DNA from: Ophioderma brevispina
Lineage: Eukaryota; Echinodermata; Ophiuroidea; Amphilepidida; Ophiodermatidae
Direction: 5' to 3'
DNA length: 64,000 bases
Assembly (NCBI GenBank): GCA_023653785.1
Contig: JAMKCH010007202.1
Coordinates: 1 to 64,000 of the forward strand
A program made the position numbers and the translations under genes. How positions within the stretch are numbered: the stretch's first letter is position 1; each line of letters begins with the position of its first letter. Under the pieces are notes generated by a model. That model searched no databases, was not told the DNA's origin, and saw only the letters and a list, made by a program, of their open reading frames with translations. Positions 1-12,545 of the stretch are shown here, piece by piece.

Positions 1-59
1 CTGATAAAAAAAAAAGACCAAGTTTGTTCAAAATATGATTTCTATGTTTTTGCTATATG

Positions 60-200
60 TGATATCTATATAACAGGCCTCGTCCATGCATGCGAATTTT
101 TAAACGTGTATGATGCTCCATAAGTCTACAACAAGCAATTAAAGGATGGAAAGTGTACAGTGGAAGTATCGAGTATATGTGTTTTTCTCAAAATGCTTTT
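60..200 (-). repeat. Inverted copy of dispersed repeat family A
   Basis: The reverse complement aligns with about 1592-1735 of the direct copy, sharing landmarks such as ATTGCTTGTTGTAGA and CATTTTGAGAAAA. By eye it is roughly 70% similar, so it is an older copy than the two at 1430-3791. The outer boundaries are not clear, and the element may extend past the window start. Confidence 0.6.
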
Positions 201-210
201 ACTCTTTTTT

Positions 211-869
211 TAAAATCATTACCCTTTTCAAAGCCACATCATGTATCATTGGAAAGCTTAATAAAATTATGTTAAGTCTAAAGTAGGATATGCTATGGAG
301 CGTATAAGTTTGTGAAAGACACGTTTTGGGGACAAATTGGTTAAAAAACATACCCTTTTGGTTAAATAGATGTAGGTTTTAAACCTGTATGATGCATGAT
401 GTGGATCTATGCTGCTAAATACATTTGAAAACAATGGTTGCAAGATAATTAAATATAACGTTAGAATGATTGTTTAGCTTAAAAGCTGTGCAGAATGTTT
501 AATTTGCATAATTTTGGTGAAAAACACATTTTGGTATAATTTTCCTAGAAATTCTATGAATTACATCTATAGAACATGACCATTTGTGGAAAGAAGCCAT
601 GTTACTCCGTTAATTTATGCTTTTTCATCTAAAAACGCACAAGCTTTATAAAATATAGGCCATGTTAGCTGAAAATATTTATTTTTCTTACAATTTTATA
701 CTTTTGAAAATAAAATACTGGTTATTTATTAAGATTTTATTTTTTTAGCTCATGAAAATAAGTAATACATCATACATTGACATCGTCTTTGGTGAGATGC
801 TAGATATAAAATGGAATAAAAAGAGCTCATCACACTATACAAATATTAATGCCTAAAAGTGTAATAGTA
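211..869. other. AT-rich non-coding DNA
   Basis: No credible exon, RNA gene or repeat boundary is visible. It may include diverged remains of the inverted family A copy next to it. Confidence 0.4.
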
Positions 870-945
870 AAAAAAATATATCATGAGGTCATACGTCAAA
901 TTTGGACTTTCAAAATTTGACCTCATGATATATTTTACTATTTCA
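870..945. repeat. Short hairpin-forming inverted repeat
   Basis: Two arms carrying ATATATCATGAGGTCA and its complement TGACCTCATGATATAT are separated by a short spacer. The left arm has a few extra bases (tacgtca) relative to the right arm. This is likely the core of a small foldback repeat. No function is evident. Confidence 0.65.
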
Positions 946-1429
946 TGAATATAGGCAGTCAATATTTGTTTTATATCATGATATCACCTGGTTTATTTTC
1001 ACTGTAATCATGATAAAATACTAGATATCTTGGTGAATTGAAAAATGCTTTTTGCCCTGATTCAAACCATTACACACGGTTACAACCATAAACTATTCCC
1101 ACCCCACATTGAAGTATCCATTAAAGAAACATTTGCACAATATCTGTTAAAACCAATAAATTCAATGTCTAGGACATTTCAACATGAAATTTCCTGAACT
1201 TTTTCCTAAAACTTAAAACTTGTAATCATCGTTTGTTGGTCTATCAGCGCTAGATATTTTCCTATTTTTTTTATTTGTAATTCATTCTGGTCTTACTCTC
1301 TGCTATTGTTTTGCGTACGCACATGTTTCCCAGCCTGAGAGGGAACAAAAATTAAATACCAAGAATGAATATAAACGTCATATATAGAAGAAACTTGATA
1401 ATCATATTTTTTACCAAACTGGATCTTTT
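946..1429. other. Non-coding DNA
   Basis: AT-rich sequence without a recognisable exon or repeat. The spacer segment that precedes family A copies elsewhere (2521-2724 and 7320-7520) is not recognisable here. Confidence 0.4.
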
Positions 1430-2480
1430 TTTACCACAACAACCCCAAAACACCATTTCTTCCAACGTGGTAGCTCCACATCCTGGCTTAAATAAGACAT
1501 ATTATACTTCCCGGTGACACACACGTGATGTGGGACTGTGTATAGGGTGAAACATTTATAGTTTTAGGGAAATTATTTCAGAAATGGCATTTTGAGAAAA
1601 CACAAATTTGTATCCAATACTGCCTATTTTTACTGTGCATTTCCCAATCTTCAATTGCTTGTTGTAGATTTCTAGAGCATAATATACAGGTGTAAAACAT
1701 CCACGGATAAATCGTCTTACATATATACCAAAAAGGTCCATTCTCCGATAAAGTGTTCAAAAAGTCGTTTTTAGTGTCGCTCACAGTCATGCACAGTTTA
1801 AATCTTGTTTTGGGCCTTTAAGAATGAATGTTTATGAATATGAATTATACTTAGGAGTTATGTTTTCAAAATGATCCGGACTAGATGTTGTAACCGGATG
1901 AGAAAGTATCAAGCAATACGGCTAAAGATGCATAATTCTTGCTTTTCGCCATGTCGCCAGCCCAAATCCGTTCTTTAAAATGTGTCCCTGCTCGTTACAC
2001 AAGAGCGCATATCACAGATTACATTGTATTTTTATCATCCTCTATTATGCACTAATTGTTAAGTTTAAAACATGATAATATTGGATTTTTAAAGTTTCGC
2101 AAGAGTTCTCTGAGAGCATGTCGCCAATATTGCAGACAGATACGTTACCATAATTCGAATGGATACAAAATTGCTAAAAATAACTGAATACCTATGTTCC
2201 AATATGTGATAAATCGATAAGATGTCAATGTTATATTATACATGTTTTGCATAAAAATCTGGTTTCAACGTAACAATTTCCAGCCCTAGTAATGAAAGAA
2301 ATCCCTCCTGTTACGTTCATACTGCGACAGATACGTTACGTCCCTCCTGCTACGCTCCTGCAATACGGCGTGATACATAAAGTCGAATACCACACCATGC
2401 TTTAGTATGAAGGTAATACCTGATAACGTATAGAGACTAAGTCGGTGAAGCATGTACTTTCATCAAGAACAGCACGACTA
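1430..2480 (+). repeat. Dispersed repeat family A, direct copy 1
   Basis: About 1.05 kb that aligns end to end with 2725-3791. Both copies share the landmarks ACTTCCCGGTGACACAC, TCAATTGCTTGTTGTA, TCGCCAATATTGCAGACAGA and AGAACAGCACGACTA in the same order. Differences are mostly one-base insertions and deletions. No reading frame is conserved between copies, so this looks like a non-autonomous element or an eroded one. Termini and target duplication could not be defined. Confidence 0.8.
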
Positions 2481-2492
2481 AGAAAAAGGCCC

Positions 2493-2520
2493 GACAGATA
2501 CGTTACGACAGATACGTTAC
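2493..2520 (+). repeat. Perfect tandem pair of GACAGATACGTTAC
   Basis: The 14-base unit occurs twice back to back here. Single copies lie at 2135-2148 and 2326-2339, with variants near 3430, 3645 and 7308-7330. All sit inside or at the edge of family A copies, so the unit belongs to that element and may mark a subterminal repeat. Confidence 0.8.
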
Positions 2521-3791
2521 TTAAGTGTTAACGTTAGGCAATATACTAAAAATCGGATATATTTTTAAGATCACCCATGCATTGTTCCGTGTTCTGAGAA
2601 TATTAAAGTTTACGATTTTCAATTATTTTCAGGAATTCCTTAATGTTGATATTTCGTCATTTTGGAGACCAAACTTGAACACTTTAACGGAGAATGGCCG
2701 AAAAATAAAAAAATATTTTTGACCGAAATGGAACTTTTTACAAGAATAGCCTCAAAAACACCTTTCTCCCAATTTGGCAATTCCACATTTTGCCTAATAA
2801 GACCTAATTCTACTTCCCGGTGACACACCGGATGTGGACTGTGTAAAAGGGTGAACAATTTATAGTTTTAGGGAAATTCTTTTTCAGAAATGGCTTTTGA
2901 GAAAACACAAATTTGTATCCAATACTATATTTTACTGTGATTTCCATCTTCAATTGCTTGTTGTAAATTCCTGGAGCATATTACGTGTAAAACATCCACG
3001 ATCAATCGTCTTAACATATACCAAAAAGTCCATTCTCCGATAAGTGTTCAAAAAGTCTTTTTTTAAATTTTATAAATTTGGGTTTTAACAGTTTTACATC
3101 TTGTTTGGGGGGCCTTTAAGATGAATGTTTTATGAATAGGAAATTTACTTAGGAGTTATGTTTCAAAATGCGCGCTGGCCAGATTTTGTAACCGGATGAG
3201 AAAGTTCAAGCATACGGCTAAAGATCATAATTTCTTGGCTTTTCGCCATGTCGCCTGCCCAAATCCGTTCTTTAAATGTGTCCCTGCTCATTACACAGGA
3301 GCGCCATATCACACGATTACAATTGTATTTTTTATCATCCTCTATTATGCACAATGTTAAGTTAAAACATGATATATTGGATTTTTAAAGTTTCGCAAGA
3401 GTTTCTCTGAGAGCATATTTCGCCAATATTGCAGACAGATACTTTACCATAATTCGAATGGATAAAAATTGCTAAAATAACTGGAATATACCTATGTTCC
3501 AATAGGTGAGAATCGATAAGATAGTCAATGTTATATTATACATGATTTTGCAAAAAAATCTGGGTTTTCATCATCAACGTAACAATTTCCAGCCCAGTAT
3601 GAAAGAAATCCCTCCTGTTACGTTCATATACTGCGCCAGATACGTTACGTCCTCCTGCTAACGCTCCTGACTACGGCGGTGATACATACGTCTGAATACC
3701 ACACCGATGCTTTAGTATGAAAGTAATACCTGATACGGTATAGAGACTACGTCGGTGAGCATGTACTTTCATCAGAACAGCACGACTAGAA
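2521..3791 (+). repeat. Dispersed repeat family A, direct copy 2 with leading segment
   Basis: The first ~205 bases (to about 2724) match 7320-7520. The remainder matches copy 1 at 1430-2480. The leading segment joined to the body here and at 7306-7610 suggests the full unit is about 1.27 kb. The short reading frames inside are not shared between copies and are not treated as genes. Confidence 0.8.
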
Positions 3792-4639
3792 TAAAAATTC
3801 CTTAAATAAAAGGGTCGCCCAAGATGAGTCTTGTTTGGGTTGTTCTCTGTGGTGTGGGAAATATCCTTATGTAAGAAGAACGGGTAGACACAATAATCAA
3901 TTAGAATCGTGAAGTTTGATTGTCAACTTGCTTAGTAACAAAAGTGTTTGAAATCAGTATATATATATAATAATATATAATATATTTGAATACAATAATA
4001 TAGTATGAACAGTTAAGTTGTTGGTGAACCTTAATATCAGACGTAACCTGTAGCGTTTGTTAACTTTGTCACCACCTTAAGGGTCCCTGTCTGACTATAC
4101 CCTACCGACCACAGGGCCCCTTTGCAACGATAACCAGGGATGGCCTTTTACTAGCTGCCGCTGCCCAAATTCCAAGGTCTTTCCTTCATTTCAAACTATC
4201 CAAGACCCTTCCCCAACTGTCCTGGATCCCTTCCACAGCTTGCCCAACAGAGCGTCCCCTTTCCAACTAACACAGATCCCCCTTCTCATCTACAAAGAGT
4301 GGCCCTTTCCAAACCCAGGTTCCTCCTTCCAAATACACGCAGGCACATTTTCTACATGACCTCAATCTGAATCCTTTTTTTTTATCTATATGGACAAATT
4401 CCCAACTACCCATCCCAACTACCCCTGGTTCCCTTTTTGGTCTTACATGACATGCGCTATAGCGCTTAAGAATCACTAATGCAATACCTCATTTGCATAC
4501 CATAAACCTCTACCAGATTTCCTTTTCTCAACAACCTCCCAGAGTTCCATTCCCACTACCACCCCCGGGTTCCTCTTTCAACAACGCCAGGGTTCCACAA
4601 TATACAAGGGTGTTTTGCCAATCACCCCTTCCCCAAACC
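3792..4639. other. Non-coding DNA with a short AT microsatellite
   Basis: A small (AT)n tract lies at about 3958-3985. From about 4070 the sequence becomes C-rich and pyrimidine-rich, with short repeats of a proline-like codon pattern. No convincing exon was seen. Confidence 0.4.
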
Positions 4640-6180
4640 ACCCATCCAATTCATGTTCTCAATTTTCACCAAATTGAAAAATCACTTGAAAAAACATCTT
4701 TTAAATATTTTTTATAAATTGAGTGTATTTTTGGTTTTTGATCATTTTCATTTTTTTATTATATTTGTTAAATCCACTTATTTGATTTTGGGCACATTTT
4801 TTTTTTTTTTTTTTTTTTTTTTAATTGTTATAATTGTTTAAACATTTTTTCTTCGTATTTTCTTTTTTTTGATTATTGGTCTTTGTTGTTTTCATTTTTA
4901 ATATTCGGGTTTTATTTCGGTCTTAATTTGTATTAACTTTTGTTTTACTATTTTGCTCATTTTAAATGCTTATTTTATGTTTCTTAATTTTTTGTTCGTA
5001 TCGATATTTTGAGTATGTCTTTGTAACTTGTAATTACGTACTCCGTTTTGTTCGTATTTATGCTCGTTTCATTGTTCTTATTTATTATTGCTGTTTATTT
5101 TATTAGTTTTTTAATAATACCACTCCACATCTTTCCCTGACAAACTCCTTGCTTTTCATATTTTTATCACGTGTAATTTTTGTGAATTTATGTTGCCTTT
5201 TGTTATGATTTGTTACATGATTTTAGTTATTAATTTTGTTATTAGCCAATGGAATTGGATATTGTTTTTCCATTTAGCCGCCCACCCTGAATTTTCATTT
5301 GTCAAAAACTTTCATTAATTTGGTTAAAATCATATTTTCGGAAATCTTAAATCCAGATCATAACTTTTCAGCTTCTCATAATATCAGGCAAGTCGTTTTG
5401 TGGCTGAGGCGGTTTACTTAGTGGTTAATAATGAAAATTTTAGATTTCCCTACCAATGCTCCTAATCATACTCTGCGATCGAGCTTACAATCTTCATCTT
5501 GAAAAATTGATTTTTTTGAAGGAAATAATACTTAAAGTATCCACTGTTTATAAAGTCCCTGATGTTCGATATATGATTTAGGTGTAGACACCATTCCTTT
5601 TTTGTTTTTATACATGACGTAAACATTTATATGAAATCTTGAAAATAATGAATAATGAAATAGTGACTCCTCCTCCTTTTTTCGAACAGTCAAACCGGAA
5701 ACTAACCAATCCAATTTTCATTGGCCTTATAATTTTTGTTTTTATTTAATCTGCTATATTATGTTATGTATTTTTAATTAATTTTAATTTTAATATTTTT
5801 TTTCTTTTAAAATTCTTATTTGTTTCCGTCTTTTCTTTTTATTTGTCTTTTAGAGCGTTTTCTATTTTTCACCTCATTGATCAATTGTTAATTCTTTTGA
5901 ATGTTTAATCTTGTATTTTATTTCTATTTAAAGTTATTTTTTCTTTTGTTCCATTGTATTTTGTTTTATTATTATTAGTTTATCAACTTATCTTTATTTG
6001 GGGGGTTTATTATTTAAAAAGAATTTTTATTTTATTAGTTCATTTTTATTTTAGTACCTTGTTTATTGGTGTATTTTAATTTAGTTGTGCATTGTTATTA
6101 ATTTTTTACATTATTTTTGTTTTCATTAACTTTTTGTTATTAATTTAATTTGGCTTATATTATTTATGTATTTTTTATTA
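4640..6180 (+). repeat. T-rich low-complexity stretch
   Basis: For about 1.5 kb the plus strand is strongly enriched for T over A, with many TTTT and TTATT runs, including a pure T run near 4797-4822. It contains no convincing coding sequence. It passes directly into a G-rich block at 6180, so the strand skew continues with a different base. Confidence 0.7.
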
Positions 6181-6390
6181 AAGGGGAAGGGAAGAGGGGG
6201 TTTCTTGGAAATCGTATCTGCTGTTATTTGTTGGGTGCGTGGGGAGTGGTAGGTGGAGACGGGGCCGGCGGGGTGTTCACTCAGGGGGCAAGTGTTGAAT
6301 GCGTGGGGGGGAGTGGGGGAGTGGGGAGGGGAGAGAGGGGTAAAGGGAGTTTCGGGGTGGCCGGTGGAATCGGGGTTTATTATTATTATT
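6181..6390 (+). repeat. G-rich low-complexity block
   Basis: About 200 bases with repeated GGGG and GGGAG runs, capable in principle of forming G-quadruplexes. Open frames on both strands arise from base composition and are not called as genes. Confidence 0.7.
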
Positions 6391-7305
6391 TTTAATTTTG
6401 GCCTACTTATTCCCATCCACTCTGTGATTCACTTTATAAGCTGTGTAGGTTTGTTAAAAAAAAGAAAAAAGGGGAAAAGGGAGAAAAAAAGCAAACACAG
6501 CAACATCTTTCCTGGTAACAAACAGCTCAAACAGAACAAAACTAAATACAACAATAAAAATCAATTTCTTGACCGATTTCGACCCCAGGACCAACGGGGG
6601 AAACATAATGCAATGGTGTAAGTGCATTAAAAACCGCTACGGGCGACATAGGAACATGTTATACCAATGGTGTAATCTGCTCAATTGTTCACAAGGTGGG
6701 AAGGAAGACAACTCTAGGTCACGATTGACATGACCAAATGGGGCGTGTTATTGGAGGAAAACCATTATAAATGTTTTTTAAACGTTAAAAATTGCTAATT
6801 TCGCAGGTAAAAATGGAGAACTTCTTCTGATTAATCTCTTCTCTGCCGAAAGAAATTAATTTAGTCATCGTGTAATCTCGAGCAACTCACATATTTTCCA
6901 CCATATTTTGAACACCGCTATGTACATAGACGTGATGTGAAGTAGAATCCCCAATTTGCTACAGTTTTCCTACGGCGGTCCGGAAAGTGTGTAGCTGTGT
7001 CAAGAACTGCGAAAGATATTATATTAGTACTGCGCGAGCGATCTCCGGAAAACGAAGGTTCTATGGATATTTTTTGCATCAGAGGGCCGGTACTGTGTTT
7101 TGTTTTGAATATGTAGCGTAATGGGTCTGAACCTATAGAACCTAGCGATAAAATTGGGAACGTTTTGTCGGGTACGTCGGTGCTCGCAAAACACGAAAGT
7201 AAGGCACCGCGCTATACGGGCCGCATCCTTTACACTTACCGACCGCCGTAACGGTATCCAAAGCCAAGCTAATCGGTGCGCCCGTCGCGGCCCCTAAAAA
7301 GGCCG
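6391..7305. other. Non-coding DNA, GC-balanced toward its end
   Basis: An A-rich stretch lies at 6450-6560. From about 7000 to 7300 the GC content is higher and CpG is more frequent. No splice-bounded frame or repeat match was found. Confidence 0.35.
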
Positions 7306-7610
7306 CCAGATACGTACTACAGATACGTTACTTAAGTGTTAACGTTTGGCAATATACTAAAAATCGGATATATTTTTAAAATCACCCGCAATTGTTCCGG
7401 GTTCTGCAGAATATTAAAGTTTATACGAATTTTCATTATTTTCAGCGAATTCCTTAATGTTGATACTTTCGTCATTTTGGGAGACCAACTTGAACACTTT
7501 AACGGAGAATGGCCGAAAAATTAAAAAATATTTTTTGACCGAAATGAACTTTTTCAAGAATAGCCTCAAAAACACCTTTCTCCCAATTGGGCATTCCCAC
7601 ATTTGTGCCT
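7306..7610 (+). repeat. Dispersed repeat family A, partial copy 3
   Basis: Matches 2500-2790: the CAGATACGTTAC motif pair, then the AATCGGATATATTTTTAA landmark, then the start of the element body. The match stops near 7610, so this is a 5-prime fragment. One- and two-base indels against the other copy are common. Confidence 0.8.
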
Positions 7611-10600
7611 ACCCGTGTATGACTTTTAAACTTTTTAGTAATACATGATGTGATTGTTATGATGAAGTCACTATGACGTCATTGTTGACATTCAGGACGC
7701 CCTCTTTGTTTTTCTTTCGGGAAGGCACTATTACAGTAGTTTCTGTGACAGCCACCTAAATCTGGTTCTAAATTACTTTCGAATCTTCTGATCTAAATAT
7801 CTAAATGGTCCAAAAAAAATGCAGCTGTAGCATTAACTTAATATGCTTGATAAGGAAGTTAGTATTATTTAATAATTCGAACCAAAATTCAGCAAACAAG
7901 AAGAGTCCTATAAAGGACAATCGCCCTAATGAATTGCTTCTGAACTAAATTAGGCTTTGTTATAGGATTTTGCATACCTAAACACTTAACATTAGGATGG
8001 GGAGAAGGAGGCCATGACACAGCCAACACATGTGCCATATAGTGTCATGAAGATTGCTATTAACTTAGGGGGGGGGCGATTAACGTCCATACTTCAGTAT
8101 TAATTTACAATTTCCATGGTGATGATGATGCGGTATGACGATGTTATTACATCCCTCCATTGCATTAACTTAATACAATTATCTTTTTTAGGCCCAAGAG
8201 TCATTGCTATTCAGCGAGTCTTTTCCAAGTTACCACACTAACTTTAAAAGGTTGTGCTTCTTTTCTTAAATTATATAACAATGATTGAAAGTCAATCGCA
8301 CGAAGCCTGTTTTTTGTTTTTTGTTTGTGCATTCTTTATAATGCATACCATGCATTAATTCACACTTAATTAATAAGCTTAAATACCATCTTCTTCAATA
8401 GGTAATACAAATGCGTCTTATTATTGCAAAATTAACCATAGAAATTGTTACTTTTTGTCTTACATATTATATAGTTTAAATGACGATGATGTGAGCTCTG
8501 CAAAACATATATACCACAAGTCTGAGCTTTTTTTTTTTTTCGTGTCTTTGTAAAATACATTCATTCATAGGCCTATCAATAGCAAATCATGGAGAAGGCC
8601 TAGTAAACCTATGACCTAACGGTGTATTATTAATGTGATTTTAAACTTTCACATAACCACAAATAGGGGCTAATTTTAATGGCAATAAATATTTTTAAAT
8701 CAATATGGGTTTGTTATTATAAAATCCTATTTATTTCCATTTTCAACATCCAAGGAACAGCCAATTCTTGCTGGTAGTCTATATATTGTACGTACCCTAA
8801 TTTTAATCTGCAGTTACCTAATGTGCTCAGGTGTCGCTGTTTTGCATAGAGGGCTGTGACTCTTTAAACACACACTTTAGGTAGAGTAGCTCCTTGAACT
8901 CTATTTTATCTTTTGGTTTCTTCCCTAATATCTCACTGTAAACCTTTGCATGTACTTTACTTTTCAATTAAACTTTTAAACTTTTTCTAAGACACTTATA
9001 AATGTTTGTTGTAATCCCTTTATGTTGCTTTGCAAATGGTGAGTATACATCGTAATCACGAGCATATTATTTCTCAGTGTCCCAATATCAATTAGCAATG
9101 TTTGATTAAGAACAAGGTCACTTCCCACATCACTAATTCCACGCAGGTCCATGCATTATAAGGCACTAACATTGACCCCCAATCAATGCAATATGTTATA
9201 TTCAAGCAGTCAATTCCACACGCCCATGCATGTAACCATGCATATGTACACACCATTGACCCAGATCAACAAATGGGGTTTTGGCCCTTGGTTGCTGTTT
9301 CTAAAAATTTCCGACCTCCAAGGTAAACAAATTAACTGACCTTTTAAAGCTGGGGACGAAAAAGTGAACCAACCAGCCTTGCTGGCATCATCCTCAATGA
9401 TAAATATCCAACATGTGTAATAATACTTGGTGGCAATTCACCTGAAGGATGTTTCCGCTATCGGCTTTTCATCAATTGTCAAACATGAAGTGGTCCTTGT
9501 TTATGTAGAATGGTGGGTACGTCAACAACGAACTTTAATACAAAATTCACTAATACTTATTCAATGTAACTCGACGATTACAACCCTTTTTCAACCATTG
9601 GCACTTCAATTAGGCTAAATGCATCCGCATCTTTTAATACTTTTAAAACGCATAAATAGTGTTTAAACAACACATTTCCTTCCGTAAGTTGTGACAGCCC
9701 ACAAGGTTACATATTCTGCAGGCATTGTGTTTTACTTGCCACAAAGATAAACATGCATGGCATAGAATCATATTAACCTTGGCTCCAGATAGCAAGTATA
9801 AATGCCACCTATGATTGGTTGTATGTCAGTTAATTTAGGCTGGATCAACATGTTCAACATTTAAGCTTATCACTCTAGTAGTGGTTATTTGGAACCATGT
9901 GTTAACCTTTGCATTGCTGTGGAATGAAACTATAGAACTCACACCACACTTATTAGCTGCCACTGGGAATGTGTGTACAGTACACCGATGGTACAAGGCA
10001 AGGGGCTTATACACTGGGGAGATTTGGTGGCAAACAATAACAAGCTACCCTTCGGGCAGAAAAACAGAATTTCGCCATGCAAAGTATAGGTGCTTTGCCT
10101 GCCAGTTTCTCTCTACACCAACAGGGGGGCGCCATAACTAAACAAATGTCACATCATCTATAGGTGGGTATATTAAAACGCCCAGAATTCCTGATTCTGC
10201 CCTCACTAAAGCATTGGAATACCATTTTAACTTTTAAGATAAGCCATTTGAATTGATAAAATTCTAAATAATAATGAATAATACATATTTAGAATTATAT
10301 CAATTCTAAACATGTATTTGATACGATTTTGTTGTATCGTAATCAGCTTTGATTTGGAGTATAGTCCGTCACGCGCACAGCTCACGTGTAAAACGTGTTC
10401 TAGAGTTACAATAACTCGTGCAACACTAATCAACATGATGGCATTTTACTTTACACAACATCACAACAATAACAAACAACCTCAACAAATAGCAACGCAA
10501 CAACAACTACGACACTGGCACACAAGATAACAAAACAGTATACGGTGTAATAAAAACTGTTTGCTCTAATGTGAAAGTGGTAAGTTGATGTTGCGCATGC

Positions 10601-12175
10601 CACTATACCTTTTGAGATTATTCCCCGCATTAAATATAAGACCTTGCTCTTTTGTGATTTTCATATTTTCCACACATTGGTATTCGTTTTAGTAAAGTTT
10701 GTGTACTTTAGCTACTCAATGCATACTGTAGGTAGGTGTGCCGCTGTTTCAAAAGGCGAATACTCAAAATATATACAATTTGGAATTTGAAAGGCTTGTA
10801 CATCGCACATGAACGTCCATGTATAATTATACTTCATCAAGGCTGAAATCCTATTCTTCCTTGGCACTATTCAACGAATTCAAAGAAATACGATTATCAA
10901 CAAAAAATGACATGCTCGACCATATGCCAGCTGATAGATCATGTAGAATGATGGACGGACTATTAAAGTACTGATGCGTTACAACCAAACCGAAATCAGC
11001 ACAGCACAGCATTTAGAATGTTCTCCTGTTCAACTGTGGAGATCAACTTGTGGCCAATGTTTTGGTGTAAGCCTAATTATTTAACGCTGAGATGGGGATT
11101 GATACCTTGACACCATTTTGGTAATAATATCCTTTTGTCGACTTCTTTCTTCTGCAGCATTCCGATCCGTCGTTACAATTTTGATTAATACGGCCATGTC
11201 GCCCCAACGTGTACTGCACGAGGATAAGACAACTTGTGAAGCAGGTCCCACTTTTCTCAGATACTGTTGATTGTCGTTTTAAGACTTTGTAATCCTCTTT
11301 TCTACCCGGTTGAAATATATTTTCTCGGGACAAGTTTTCTAGATCTTGATCTTTAGTATTTTTATAGGAAGATTTTACAAAGCTACATCTAGCACAGGTT
11401 GTATTAATTTCAACTGCCGTTTTCCCACAGCGGTAGAAAAATTCGTTTATCTATAGTTTATATGGTTGATAATTTCATATTTTGGTAGTTTATTGCATTT
11501 ATGCATCTTCAGAAATGTTCAAATGCCGACATTTATACAGTGATATATCTTGTCTCCCCGTGGATGTTTTCTTCAGGTACGTGCTCGTTCCGGGTTTCGA
11601 AGCTACCCGAAACGGAACCAATTTCAGTGAAATAATTAAATTATCCCTAACTAGTTTAAGGTGAAAGTATACTTGCTTTCTTGGAAATATATCCCTTCCG
11701 GAACCACTTTACCTTGCAGTAAAATTATACCCCTAGCGGGACATGTTTTCAATACGTGAACCAATAAGGCCTATAAGACAATAACACAAGATTACAACAA
11801 CACTCAGTGTCATTTTGTCTGGACATTTTAGGTTCTAAAGCGTCACAATCTAACTGAATTTGATATCCCTAGCGGGACTAGAACCTGAATTTCATGGTGG
11901 ATTGGAATACCCTGAGTGTAATTCCCGCCGCGCTAGTCCCGCTTTGTGATGATGGGTATACTCGACCAAAACGAAACCAGAACCCCCCGATTGTCGCAGA
12001 GTTCTGTTGTACACGGGTTGTATGACCTGCAGTCGACACTACCTGAGTAAACTTGAATAGAAATACAGCCCGTGTACTGTTGTGTGCCCTTTTTGTGGTC
12101 ATTCTTTGTTGTGGTTTTGCTGTTTCACCAGAAATGCCCTGACCAATTGCATGTCGTAAGTCTGTTTAAACTGTT
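7611..12175. other. Long gene-poor stretch
   Basis: About 4.5 kb of mainly AT-rich sequence. Visible items are a TGACGTCA palindrome at 7674-7681, homopolymers near 8070 and 8529, and an 11-base inverted motif around AGCGGGACTAG (about 11872-11943). Short open frames (for example 9881-10141 and 11073-11333) show no recognisable domain and no good splice context. Confidence 0.4.
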
Positions 12176-12545
12176 CATTTAAAGTGACAGAGGAGATTTT
12201 TTAGATCGATTTCTCTCAAATTGCACAGGACGTTGTAGACCACCTTATACCAAGACGTTTCCGAGGTTTTTGACAAACAAGTACAAAAAAAACAGCAAAC
12301 TTTTGTTTTGAAACTTGCTGACTACGTATTGTCCCATAGAACACGTGCTTTGACTTTCTGTAGTGCCCGACAGAAAAGGGGTACTAAATCAGCATCTATT
12401 ACTAAGACGTGGCGTATTCGGCTTATTTCACCTCCCAGGGTGATCTAATACGATTTGAAAAGCATTCCAAATATGCAAAAAATAATCCGAGTTCGAAAAA
12501 AAATTGGTGGCGCTTCTTTACCTCTCGAAATCTCCTCATGGCTCC
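12176..12545 (+). mobile_element. MITE-like element, family B copy 1
   Basis: It aligns, in opposite orientation, with 48276-48656. Both copies share TTTAAAGTGACA followed by GGAGATTTTT at one end, an inner CTTTGACTTTCTGT, and an AATCTCCTCAT-type sequence at the other end. The two ends are rough inverted repeats of each other. No transposase is encoded, so it is probably non-autonomous. Confidence 0.6.

Noticed and set aside
10117..10132. CTCF-like site CCAACAGGGGGGCGCC
   Set aside because: It has one G too many and a mismatch at a core position relative to the consensus, and CTCF binding cannot be argued from one such match.
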